A stretch of DNA of 14,701 nt, from assembly GCA_013042825.1 (NCBI GenBank), contig JABDPL010000053.1:1-14701 (forward strand). The letters are read 5' to 3'. Below are positions 1-7,219 of the stretch, one piece after another. This DNA is from Flavobacteriaceae bacterium. Its GTDB lineage: Bacteria > Bacteroidota > Bacteroidia > Flavobacteriales > Flavobacteriaceae. The first letter of the stretch is position 1. Every line of letters starts with the position of its first letter. Position numbers and translations under genes: made by a program. The notes beneath the pieces are model-generated. The model was given only the letters and a program-made list of their open reading frames with translations. It had not been told where the DNA came from and did no database searches.

Positions 1-989
1 GGCTTAAGAACCTCAGGAAGATCGTTCATATTTCTAGCAACCGAATCATCATCGATTATCTTAGCCGCGCGTTCAAGCAGTCTTGAATGCAGATAGAAAA
101 CATCTCCGGGATATGCTTCACGTCCCGGTGGACGACGAAGCAAGAGGGATACCTCACGATAGGCAACGGCCTGCTTTGATAGATCATCATAGATGATCAA
201 TGCCGGACGACCAGTGTCACGGAAGTACTCACCGATAGCTGCTCCTGCAAAAGGAGCATATACCTGCATTGGCGCAGGATCGGAAGCGCTGGCAGATACA
301 ATTACCGTATAATCCATAGCGCCTTTATCCTCAAGGGTTTTGGCTATGGCGGCCACTGTAGAAGCCTTCTGGCCAATAGCAACATAGATACAGTAAACGG
401 GTTCACCTTTTTCAAAATTCTCTTTTTGATTGATAATGGTATCAATACATACTGTGGTCTTTCCCGTTTGACGGTCACCGATAACAAGCTCACGCTGTCC
501 ACGGCCTATCGGGATCATTGCATCAACCGATTTAATACCCGTTTGAAGGGCTTCGTTCACCGGTTGACGATAAATAACACCGGGTGCCTTTCTTTCGATT
601 GGCAACTCATAAAGCTTACCTCCTATAGCACCTTTTCCATCAATGGGGTTTCCAAGGGTGTTTACTACCCGTCCTAACATTTCCTCGCCAACCTTGATAG
701 AGGCGATACGCTCTGTTCGCTTAACGGTAGCTCCTTCCTTGATTTCTTGTGAAGGACCAAGTAATACCACACCAACATTGTCTTCTTCCAGGTTAAGTAC
801 GATCCCTTCTAAACCATTTTTAAATTCAACAAGTTCCCCATATTGTGCATTTGCCAATCCATAGATACGGGCAATACCATCTCCTACAGTAAGCACTGTT
901 CCCACTTCATCTAGTGAGGCGCTCGCTTTAAATCCTGAGAGTTGCTGTTTTAATATCGCTGATACCTCAGCCGGTTTAACTTCTGCCAT
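1..989 (-). CDS. atpA: F1 ATP synthase subunit alpha, N-terminal part (cut by window edge)
   Basis: This encodes the non-catalytic nucleotide-binding alpha subunit of the F1 head, which alternates with beta in the cytoplasmic hexamer that makes ATP. The frame is open from an ATG at 989 down to base 1, giving about 329 of the roughly 525 residues usual for the family; the C-terminal part, including the family's arginine finger, lies outside. The N-terminus starts MAEVKPAEVSAIL, then comes the beta-barrel with DGIARIYGL. The P-loop GDRQTGKT is at residues 171-178 (bases 456-479), and the Walker B region IIYDD at 265-269, followed by LSKQAVAYR. It sits 27 bases after atpH in the same operon; atpG would be expected next. 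No promoter of its own is visible. The identification is very secure. Confidence 0.98.
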   Translation of the reverse strand, partial: MAEVKPAEVSAILKQQLSGFKASASLDEVGTVLTVGDGIARIYGLANAQYGELVEFKNGLEGIVLNLEEDNVGVVLLGPSQEIKEGATVKRTERIASIKVGEEMLGRVVNTLGNPIDGKGAIGGKLYELPIERKAPGVIYRQPVNEALQTGIKSVDAMIPIGRGQRELVIGDRQTGKTTVCIDTIINQKENFEKGEPVYCIYVAIGQKASTVAAIAKTLEDKGAMDYTVIVSASASDPAPMQVYAPFAGAAIGEYFRDTGRPALIIYDDLSKQAVAYREVSLLLRRPPGREAYPGDVFYLHSRLLERAAKIIDDDSVARNMNDLPEVLK

Positions 990-1016
990 GTTATACTTTT
1001 TTATTAAGTGTCCTGA

Positions 1017-1550
1017 TCAATTCAGGGTAAATTCTCTTTTTAATCGATTCAATTGATTTGCAATACTCGCATTATATTGTTTGTCACCTACCCGCAGTAT
1101 GAATCCGCCCAGGATCTCTTCATCAACTATATTTTCAAGTTCAACGGCTTTGTCTGTTAACTCCTTAATCTTTGCCAGTACTTTAATTTCAATTTCGGAT
1201 GTCATAGGAACGGCGGTGATGACCAAAGCTTTTTCCTTTCCGGAAAGCTCGTCATAGAGCTTAGTGTATTTTGAAGCAACCCCGTTCAGAATATCGATAC
1301 GTTTATTCCGGATCAACAGATCAAACAACTCATTGGTTAAGGGATTCACTTCGGAAAATATCTCTGCTAATATCTTACGTTTGATCACAGAACTGGTTAC
1401 TTTGCTTTTCAGCACTAGGTCAAGTTCGGCGTTCTCTACAATCGTATCCGAGATCAAATTCATATCGGTATTGATAGCCTCAGAGAGTTTTCGCTCCTGA
1501 GCCAGGCTTAGAACCGCTTTTGCGTATCGTATTGCTGCTCTACCTGCCAT
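1017..1550 (-). CDS. atpH: F1 ATP synthase subunit delta
   Basis: A 177-residue delta subunit (OSCP homologue), the stalk protein that ties the top of the F1 alpha/beta hexamer to the b dimer of Fo. The N-terminus MAGRAAIRYAKAVLSLAQE is the typical first helix of the delta/OSCP N-terminal helical domain. The C-terminal signature is also present: VDEEILGGFILRVGDKQYNA near residues 141-160, then the final helix ending LNRLKREFTLN. Length is normal for the family. It starts only 6 bases after the atpF stop and ends 27 bases before atpA, so it is co-transcribed and probably translationally coupled to atpF. Nothing is unusual in it. Confidence 0.96.
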   Translation of the reverse strand: MAGRAAIRYAKAVLSLAQERKLSEAINTDMNLISDTIVENAELDLVLKSKVTSSVIKRKILAEIFSEVNPLTNELFDLLIRNKRIDILNGVASKYTKLYDELSGKEKALVITAVPMTSEIEIKVLAKIKELTDKAVELENIVDEEILGGFILRVGDKQYNASIANQLNRLKREFTLN

Positions 1551-1556
1551 TATCTA

Positions 1557-2045
1557 TCAGTTTAATTTAGCGTCACCCAACATCGACTCAACAAGTTGCA
1601 TCTGTTTGTCTTTATTGGTTAGTTCATCACGAACTACTTTTTCTGCTATATCAAGGGCGAGGCCCGCAACATGTCCTTTTAATTCTGCCATTGCCGCTTT
1701 CTTCTCACTTTCGATGGCTGCCTGGGCCTGGACGATCATCTTACTGGCCTCTTTCTGAGCTTCATCTCTGGCATCGGTTATCATTTTGTCTTTGATCTCA
1801 CGCGCTTCCTTCAACATGGATTCACGTTCAGCTCTGGCTTCCTTAAGAATTCGTTCATTATCAGCTTGCAGATTTTCCATTTCAAGCCTTGCCTTTTCAG
1901 CTTCATCAAGCGCATCCTTGATAGAGCTTTCGCGGGCATTGACCGAATTGAGAATAGGTTTCCAGGCAAACTTTGTCAAAACAAAGAATAGCACCCCAAA
2001 GGCGAGCGTGGTCCAAAAGATTAATCCTAGTTCAGGTGTTAACAT
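1557..2045 (-). CDS. atpF: Fo ATP synthase subunit b
   Basis: This is the peripheral-stalk subunit b: one N-terminal membrane helix (about residues 7-24, LGLIFWTTLAFGVLFFVL) followed by a long charged coiled coil rich in Glu, Lys, Ala and Arg that reaches up to subunit delta. I chose the ATG at 2045, giving 162 residues beginning MLTPELGLIFW, which is how flavobacterial b subunits normally start. An in-frame TTG at 2072 would add nine residues, but it lies inside the stem of a hairpin and gives an atypical start. The 68-base gap to atpE is the widest inside this atp cluster and holds that hairpin. Only one b-type gene is visible, so the b stalk is presumably a homodimer, unlike the b/b' pair of phototrophs. 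Confidence 0.96.
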   Translation of the reverse strand: MLTPELGLIFWTTLAFGVLFFVLTKFAWKPILNSVNARESSIKDALDEAEKARLEMENLQADNERILKEARAERESMLKEAREIKDKMITDARDEAQKEASKMIVQAQAAIESEKKAAMAELKGHVAGLALDIAEKVVRDELTNKDKQMQLVESMLGDAKLN

Positions 2046-2069
2046 AATGCTTCTGTTTAATTTAAATAA

Positions 2070-2104
2070 CAATCAAGGTGCAACCAACCGTTACACCTTG
2101 ATTG
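2070..2104 (-). promoter_or_regulatory. Perfect stem-loop between atpE and atpF
   Basis: The arms CAATCAAGGTG (2070-2080) and CACCTTGATTG (2094-2104) are exact inverted complements, an 11-bp stem. In the 13-base loop, AAC (2082-2084) can pair with GTT (2090-2092) beyond one mismatch. The atpE stop lies 9 bases before it and the atpF start 24 bases after it on the transcript. Downstream on the minus strand the sequence is AT-rich (TTATTTAAATTAAA) but has no clean run of T. It could slow 3'-exonuclease decay of the atpE message, act as a partial terminator, or damp atpF translation. All three would help make far more c subunit than b. The structure is directly visible; its role is inferred. Confidence 0.7.
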
Positions 2105-2113
2105 GAAATGGTT

Positions 2114-2326
2114 TTAACCTTTTGTAAACGCAATTACGATTGCGAAAAGTGCGATCGCTTCAACAAACGCTGCCATAATAAGTGCAAGCGCCTGTATCTT
2201 ACCGTACATTTCAGGCTGTCTGGCAACAGCGTCCATAGCTGACTCACCGATACGTCCGATACCGATACCGGCACCGATAACGGCAAGTCCTGCTCCAACT
2301 GCTGCAATAGTTACTAATGACTCCAT
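2114..2326 (-). CDS. atpE: Fo ATP synthase subunit c (rotor ring), proton type
   Basis: A 70-residue hairpin of two membrane helices that oligomerises into the rotating c ring. Helix 1 carries the glycine-rich packing motif GAGIGIGRIG (residues 18-27). The polar loop that contacts F1 is ARQPE (35-39). The ion-carrying carboxylate is E56 in AAFVEAIALF. Sodium-type rings need a Gln in helix 1 (GVGQG in Ilyobacter) and Ser/Thr right after the Glu; here these positions are Ile and Ala, so the enzyme should be proton-coupled. The ATG at 2326 is preceded by an AT-rich, apparently unstructured 27-base leader after atpB, which suits strong translation in this phylum. A stable hairpin follows the stop codon. 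Confidence 0.98.
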   Translation of the reverse strand: MESLVTIAAVGAGLAVIGAGIGIGRIGESAMDAVARQPEMYGKIQALALIMAAFVEAIALFAIVIAFTKG

Positions 2327-2353
2327 ATATAAAAATTAAATTAAAAGTTCTTT

Positions 2354-3475
2354 TTAATGATCATCGTGATCTGCCGTAGCCATTCCGAAATACAAGGCTG
2401 ATAAAATCGTAAAAATATAAGCCTGGATAGCTACGACTAAAATTTCGATTAAACTGATAAACACAACGAATGCTATTGAAACCGGTGCAACAGCGTAACC
2501 AGCTACATCGCCATACATATTCTTGAAGAAGAATATCAGGCTAATCAAAGCCAGGATTACGATATGTCCCGCAGTTATATTCGCAAACAAACGAATAAAC
2601 AGGGAAACCGGTTTTGTAAACAAACCTATCAATTCTATAGGTGCAAGGAAAATCTTGATTGGGACCGGCACTCCCGGCATCCAAAAGATATGCTTCCAAT
2701 ATTCTTTATTCCCGTTAATCTGGGTGATGATAAATGTTAGGGTGGCCAGGGAGAATGTAAAAGCGATATTTCCGCTCAGGTTCGCGCTGAATGGGAAAAA
2801 CGGGATTAAACCAAAAATATTATTGATCCATATAAAGAAAAAGATCGTCAACAAGTAGGGCAGGAATTTTCCGTGTTTCTTTTCTCCTATTGTTGGGATA
2901 GCTATATCATTTTTTACGAACATGATAAGCGGTTCGGTGAATCTGGCTATTCCCCTTGGCACATTATCCTCTGATCTACGGTATGCCCGTGCCGAGCCGA
3001 TAAAGATCAACATCAAAGCGATCATCGATAAGAACATGGAGAACACGTTCTTGGTTATAGAGAAATCCAACATGCGCCCGTTAACCGGATGCTCCTCTTC
3101 ATCGAGAGTCACGTACTTCCCGCTGGCATCTGCAGTTTCATTCGCATAATAGACCTTACCATGATAATAGGTAAACCGCTGACCCTTTTTTTCAACCACA
3201 ACTTTAGCTTCCTCGTCATGGTGAAATTCCGAAGACATAAAAGTAACCAGACCATTATCTGTTAGCAGAATTACAGGAAGCGGAACAGATACCGGATGAC
3301 CATTCCAATCCAGGATGTGGAAGCTGTGATTATCAACAACGTGATGCAGGATCATTTCGGTGATGTTCAGCTCTTCTTCTTCACCTTCGATACTTTTATT
3401 CTCGATCGAGAAACCGTTAAAGGAAAGGGCTAAAAAAAGGCCAAGAAACAGCAATTTTATCGAATTTGTCGGCAT
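2354..3475 (-). CDS. atpB: Fo ATP synthase subunit a, with long N-terminal extension
   Basis: The stator subunit that holds the proton half-channels against the c ring. It has 373 residues, about 100 more than the E. coli protein. Residues 1-22 look like a signal peptide (IKLLFLGLFLALSFNGFS). Then comes a roughly 115-residue, His- and acid-rich segment probably outside the membrane, containing HSFHILDWNGHPVSVPLP near 50-67. Membrane helices run from about residue 144 to the end. The essential channel arginine is R295 in SLFIRLFANITAGH, and the partner glutamine is Q351 in EILVVAIQAYIF. The protein ends ATADHDDH. Such extensions are known in Bacteroidota, but I know of no assigned function. 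It is the first gene of the promoter-proximal atp unit. Confidence 0.97.
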   Translation of the reverse strand: MPTNSIKLLFLGLFLALSFNGFSIENKSIEGEEEELNITEMILHHVVDNHSFHILDWNGHPVSVPLPVILLTDNGLVTFMSSEFHHDEEAKVVVEKKGQRFTYYHGKVYYANETADASGKYVTLDEEEHPVNGRMLDFSITKNVFSMFLSMIALMLIFIGSARAYRRSEDNVPRGIARFTEPLIMFVKNDIAIPTIGEKKHGKFLPYLLTIFFFIWINNIFGLIPFFPFSANLSGNIAFTFSLATLTFIITQINGNKEYWKHIFWMPGVPVPIKIFLAPIELIGLFTKPVSLFIRLFANITAGHIVILALISLIFFFKNMYGDVAGYAVAPVSIAFVVFISLIEILVVAIQAYIFTILSALYFGMATADHDDH

Positions 3476-3515
3476 CGTAATATCGGTTAAAAACTACCTG
3501 GTCTAAAATTCGCTG

Positions 3516-3546
3516 CAAATGTACACACATTATATCAAAACACAAA
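3516..3546 (-). promoter_or_regulatory. Promoter of the atpB-E-F-H-A operon
   Basis: On the minus strand a -33 element TTTG (3546-3543) is followed by exactly 19 bases and then TACATTTG (3523-3516), a full match to the Bacteroidota -7 consensus TANNTTTG. Transcription should begin near 3508-3511, leaving a leader of about 35 bases before the atpB start. It lies in the 87-base gap after the DUF6168 stop. The ATP synthase genes therefore probably have their own strong start, in addition to any read-through from the sprE-bactofilin-atpZ transcript. Confidence 0.75.
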
Positions 3547-3562
3547 CAAAAACGGGCAATGT

Positions 3563-3952
3563 TTAGAATTTGACGAGGAATTTATAAATGCAAGATATTT
3601 CAAGGGCCAGATAGAGAAAATAGGGGATAAAAAAATTGATAATTTCAAGGCGCATAAATTCAGCATCCTTAATTACCAGGGGGGATAAAAAAACGAGGAT
3701 CAGGAGCATTTTAAGAAGTGTAAGCCCAAAAAATGTATAAAGTATTTTTTTCTGTCCTGACCGTATTTGCCTGAGGAGGATCAGGTACATGATAAGAACC
3801 AGTGCAGCATTAAAAACATGTATCAGCCAAACCGGAATGACGAGTTGCCCCTCGAAAAACTGTGAAATAAGGTATTGATGAATGGCCAGCAAGATGACAG
3901 TTATCAGCAAGATTCGCACGATTATGGGCTGGGGAGAATCGCTGTTGGTCAT
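3563..3952 (-). CDS. DUF6168-like four-helix membrane protein, candidate AtpI-like factor
   Basis: A 129-residue integral membrane protein with about four hydrophobic helices, near residues 10-30, 39-62, 69-92 and 104-126. Short charged loops separate them (RQIRSGQKK at 62-70). I recognise it as probably the DUF6168 family of flavobacteria; no enzymatic motif is visible. It begins one base after the atpZ stop codon and lies directly upstream of the atpB promoter. In other bacteria that position (atpI/atpZ just before atpB) is held by AtpI, a four-helix protein that helps c-ring assembly. Size, topology and position suggest it fills that role here, but this is inference. An ion-conducting role with AtpZ, as proposed in alkaliphilic Bacillus, is an alternative. 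Confidence 0.75.
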   Translation of the reverse strand: MTNSDSPQPIIVRILLITVILLAIHQYLISQFFEGQLVIPVWLIHVFNAALVLIMYLILLRQIRSGQKKILYTFFGLTLLKMLLILVFLSPLVIKDAEFMRLEIINFFIPYFLYLALEISCIYKFLVKF

Positions 3953-3953
3953 A

Positions 3954-4190
3954 TTAACGCGAGAATTTATTCACTTGTTTAACCAATAAATACATAGCAA
4001 TACCAAATCCTATGAACGTTCCAATAATAGTATAAATTGGCTCCGCGGTGGTGTAGTGTTCATCGAGTTTATAGCCTATGTAGGCGCCAATTCCTGTAAT
4101 AACTGCCAATTGAAAGGCTAAGCCTGAAAGAGCGGCGACTTGCTTAAGCTGTTTTCCCTTTTTCCGTTGTTGGTTTTTGTTGTTGTTCAC
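3954..4190 (-). CDS. atpZ: AtpZ/AtpI-type ATP synthase accessory protein
   Basis: A 78-residue protein of the ATPase_gene1/AtpZ type: a basic, Asn/Gln/Lys-rich head (residues 2-17), then two membrane helices (about 21-41 and 52-70). Typical motifs are LSGLAFQLAVITGIGAYIGY, the short loop KLDEHYTTAEP, and GTFIGFGIAMYLL. The only usable start is a GTG at 4190; no ATG occurs before the last helix, and the basic head matches relatives. This makes it overlap the end of the bactofilin gene by 47 bases in another frame. AtpZ-type proteins accompany Fo genes in many bacteria and are linked to Fo assembly or ion handling. Just one base separates it from the DUF6168 gene, so the two are likely translated together. 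Confidence 0.88.
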   Translation of the reverse strand: MNNNKNQQRKKGKQLKQVAALSGLAFQLAVITGIGAYIGYKLDEHYTTAEPIYTIIGTFIGFGIAMYLLVKQVNKFSR

Positions 4191-4575
4191 CCTTACCCTT
4201 GTTGAGTTCTTTCACGGCGCCTTTCATATTACATACAGCGTTAAAGGTTGCACCGGGTTCTACGGCGAGTTTTCCAACCTCTACCTCGCCCTGGATGTAA
4301 GCTGTTGACTTCAATGACAGGGTTCCGGAGAGTTTTAACTTTCCCGAAAAACTTCCTTCGAAATCGGCATTTGTACCTTCGATAGTGCCATTAACATAGC
4401 CCGATTTTCCGACAACTACTTTACCCTGGGTTCTGATATTCCCTTCAACTTGTCCGTCTATTCTGAACGCGCCCTTGCTTATTATATCACCCACGATCTT
4501 TGTGTCCTGAGCAACGATGTTTTGCTGAGATGTAATTTCTTGTGCCATTTTTCCTTTTTTTGATTCTGAGAACAT
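4144..4575 (-). CDS. Bactofilin (polymer-forming cytoskeletal protein)
   Basis: A 143-residue bactofilin (PF04519 type). These proteins fold as a right-handed beta-helix and polymerise without nucleotides into filaments, often membrane-associated, that place envelope machinery. The core runs from about residue 20 to 125, with the repeating pattern KIVGDIISKGAFRIDGQVEG, KVVVGKSGYVNGTIEG and KLAVEPGATFNAVCNMKG. The N-terminus MFSESKKGK resembles relatives, which favours the ATG at 4575 over the internal one at 4548. The low-complexity tail (GKGEQQQKPTTEKGKTA) is encoded by DNA that also carries the start of atpZ. It starts 23 bases after the sprE stop, in the same transcription unit. Which structure it positions is unknown; sprE and Fo are the neighbouring candidates. 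Confidence 0.93.
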   Translation of the reverse strand: MFSESKKGKMAQEITSQQNIVAQDTKIVGDIISKGAFRIDGQVEGNIRTQGKVVVGKSGYVNGTIEGTNADFEGSFSGKLKLSGTLSLKSTAYIQGEVEVGKLAVEPGATFNAVCNMKGAVKELNKGKGEQQQKPTTEKGKTA

Positions 4576-4598
4576 TGGTCTTTTAGGTATGTTTTCGG

Positions 4599-7145
4599 TT
4601 ATTGAGACTCTAAATAATTTGCGAGGTTCTTGTGTATTTGTATTATTTGATAATTCTGTGATGAAATAGTGAAATAGGCCTTATTTATATCAATCTCATC
4701 GTATTCGTTGAGTATTTCACCAAAGCCCTGGGCGCCTTGATAACTTTTTAAATTATGGACCACTACAAATACGGTTTCGGGGTCGTATGTGTCCACCGAA
4801 GTGGTTAATTCGAGATAACGCACCCGCTCAACAGCCTTATCAAGCTCTTCTTTGAAGGTATCGATTTCTTCCTTTGTTGGCTTATTGAACTGATAAATAA
4901 CCTTAAAGCTCGTCGAGCTACTATCATTGAAAAACTCTGAACGTTCTATCAAGGGAAGGGTTTTCTGGACCATACTCTCGGCTTGCTTGCCCTCCGGACT
5001 ATTCGGGTAGTTCAGGGCGATATAATTTATCGCCTCCTTGTATGATTCAAAACCATATAGCCTGGCCTTTGAAACGGCTTTTAAAAACTCAAATTTTGGA
5101 ACGATCGTTTCGCCATCGAAGACATTGATATATTTATCGCATTGATCTATGACCTCAACATATTGCTGGTTCTCAAATTTCTCGTATATGGTCTTATATA
5201 TATTCTCGGGGCTGTTTTCGTCAGCTTCCAGAATAATTCCTGGATTGAGCAATATGCTTGCATATCTCGAATCGGGATGATTTGAAATGATATCATTCTT
5301 CATGATCTCAGCCTCTCCACGCATCTCGAGAAGTTCATATAATTTGAACAAATTATACTTAGCCGGCAGGACCAGGCGTTCCTCGGGTTGAAATTCCAGA
5401 AGATCTTTTAATTTGTTTTTTGCCAAAACATATTCATTAAACTTATCCTTGTAGATCAAGCCCAATTGATAGTATGCGAAATTCCGGTCTCTTGTCAAAC
5501 TGTCGATAGCGACCTCTTCCGACGGGATCAGTGCGGTATAGAACTCAGGGTCAAACAATTCCTCTTCGCTCGCATTTGCAATAGCCGGGTCTACCTCCTC
5601 CGTGGTTCCAGCACTTCGGCCTCTATCTGACCATCTCCAATTATCCTCCAGTTGTCTCTCTCCCCAGGTTTGAATGAATTCATTCTTTCCGAAGGCAACT
5701 GTTGTTGAATTATAAAAGTAAAATGAAGATGCCTGTGTGTCCCGCCCTATTCGATTACTCGACTCCGGCGTATCTTGCCCGCTTCCGGCTATACCTTTTA
5801 CCCGCTTTTCTTCAGCTTCCTGCCTGGCTTTTTCTTCCTCTGCCTTCAGCCGAAGCTCGTCTGTGTAGGCTTTGAAATATGCCAAACGCTCATCTTCCGT
5901 CATATCGACGAGGCTCAAAATACTATCATTCCTGATCGCGATATCCTCATAGTAAATGACGTCGTCCAGATTATCGCGTTTCCGTTTGATCGACCTGAAT
6001 AATTTAGTATTCTTCTCCAGGTTTAGCATGGTGCTGTCGTAATATGCCCCGGCAGTTCTGTAAACAGCCTTATCGAAGTTCATGTCGCCGAGGATCATAT
6101 AGTTTCTTGCATTAAGAAACTTATCGTTTGAGCCGGCCCGCAAGGACTTATTGTAGTAGGTAGTCGCTATACTATCGGAGTCCTTTGTTAAATGGTATTC
6201 ACCGATCTGATGATATATCTTATCTAAAAATGGGCGATTTTCTCGATCTTCCTCCAGCCAGGTCAGCATCTCGAGTAAAACCAGGTCGTCCTGATTCTCG
6301 TAGTCAAAGTTTTTGGCTTTTTCAATGTGCGCACTTATGTAATAAATACGTGGTGTTTTTCTTTTTAACTCGATTACCTGATCAAAGGCAATATTTGCAC
6401 TATCGCGCTTGCCCATAGCGTTATATAACTGTCCCTGAATGAAGCGATACCTACCGCGTTCGTCATTGCTTTTGGTGGCTGTTGCCGCTATGTCCAGATT
6501 CACAATAGCTGTGTCAAGCGCTTTCAAGTTAATGTAGGCCTGAGCAAGGGTTGAAGATGCATCGGCGAGATCTTGTTTCTTGATATTCGCTTGTCGCAGC
6601 AAACGCTTAAGATTCTGGATGGCCAATTCATCATTCTCCAATCGCAGATTGGTTTTTTCTCTCCAGATCTTGGCCTGGTTAATTTTGTCACTGGCAGGGT
6701 ATTTAAAAAGAATGTAATTGAAGGCTTCGAGAGCAGGAACGAATCGCTGATCGAAATAACGCCCTTTTCCCAATAGAAGATAAGCTTCATCGATCTGGGG
6801 GTTCTTTTCCTTCCCCTCAATATTCATGGAATGTTTCTGAATGGCCTTTACCGCTTTTTCTTCGGCTCTTTCAAAATCTGCGTTTTTCGACTGGCCGGGC
6901 AAGGCGATTTCATCAAGAACTTGCATACGTTCCACTGGCAGTATTTCCCAATAGTTATCGCTATAACCATCATTGAGCGTTTGCCTCCCGCTTTCCAAAG
7001 CAATGTTACCGTTATACAGCACATTGTATTCGGTCCCTATGGCGTGCCAGTTCCTGTTGATGAAATTATCCTTTTTTCTCGAGCATCCGGATAACACCAA
7101 TACGCTTAACACAAAACCGGTAACGTAAGAGGAATAAGTTTTCAA
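4599..7145 (-). CDS. sprE: SprE/PorW, TPR lipoprotein of gliding and type IX secretion
   Basis: An 848-residue periplasmic-facing lipoprotein. SprE of Flavobacterium johnsoniae and PorW of Porphyromonas gingivalis are needed for type IX secretion, and SprE for gliding. I place the start at TTG 7145, which gives a clean lipoprotein signal (FVLSVLVLSG, then C21); an in-frame GTG at 7187 would add 14 unlikely residues. TPR-like helical repeats fill roughly residues 118-360, with more in the C-terminal third. Between them lie a charged coiled coil (about 416-450) and the SprE-typical block FYFYNSTTVAFGK (475-487) with EDNWRWSDR (500-508). The residues after C21 (SRKKD) lack the acidic surface-export signal known from this group, so the protein probably faces the periplasm. 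Bactofilin, atpZ and DUF6168 follow in the same unit. Confidence 0.9.
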   Translation of the reverse strand: MKTYSSYVTGFVLSVLVLSGCSRKKDNFINRNWHAIGTEYNVLYNGNIALESGRQTLNDGYSDNYWEILPVERMQVLDEIALPGQSKNADFERAEEKAVKAIQKHSMNIEGKEKNPQIDEAYLLLGKGRYFDQRFVPALEAFNYILFKYPASDKINQAKIWREKTNLRLENDELAIQNLKRLLRQANIKKQDLADASSTLAQAYINLKALDTAIVNLDIAATATKSNDERGRYRFIQGQLYNAMGKRDSANIAFDQVIELKRKTPRIYYISAHIEKAKNFDYENQDDLVLLEMLTWLEEDRENRPFLDKIYHQIGEYHLTKDSDSIATTYYNKSLRAGSNDKFLNARNYMILGDMNFDKAVYRTAGAYYDSTMLNLEKNTKLFRSIKRKRDNLDDVIYYEDIAIRNDSILSLVDMTEDERLAYFKAYTDELRLKAEEEKARQEAEEKRVKGIAGSGQDTPESSNRIGRDTQASSFYFYNSTTVAFGKNEFIQTWGERQLEDNWRWSDRGRSAGTTEEVDPAIANASEEELFDPEFYTALIPSEEVAIDSLTRDRNFAYYQLGLIYKDKFNEYVLAKNKLKDLLEFQPEERLVLPAKYNLFKLYELLEMRGEAEIMKNDIISNHPDSRYASILLNPGIILEADENSPENIYKTIYEKFENQQYVEVIDQCDKYINVFDGETIVPKFEFLKAVSKARLYGFESYKEAINYIALNYPNSPEGKQAESMVQKTLPLIERSEFFNDSSSTSFKVIYQFNKPTKEEIDTFKEELDKAVERVRYLELTTSVDTYDPETVFVVVHNLKSYQGAQGFGEILNEYDEIDINKAYFTISSQNYQIIQIHKNLANYLESQ

Positions 7146-7160
7146 TGTTGGTTTAATTTG

Positions 7161-7190
7161 TAAAAGTATAAACTGTACCCAGGGCACAAT
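7161..7190 (-). promoter_or_regulatory. Candidate promoter of sprE (weak)
   Basis: On the minus strand ATTG (7190-7187) is followed by 18 bases and TACTTTTA (7168-7161), which is one base off the Bacteroidota -7 consensus. It would give a leader of roughly 10 bases before the TTG at 7145, and it overlaps the alternative GTG start, which would then not be transcribed. A rival -7-like box, TATTTTTA, lies at 7212-7205 with a poorer -33. I cannot choose firmly between them. Confidence 0.35.
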
Positions 7191-7219
7191 ATTATGCTAA
7201 GGGGTAAAAATAAACATCT

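Noticed and set aside
2046..2072. TTG start adding nine residues to atpF
   Set aside because: The codon lies in the hairpin stem and the added residues do not resemble b-subunit N-termini; the ATG at 2045 gives the usual start.
6524..6820. A 98-codon open frame on the same strand inside sprE
   Set aside because: It lies wholly within the TPR region of sprE in another frame, has no recognisable domain or promoter, and is explained as a by-product of the real gene.
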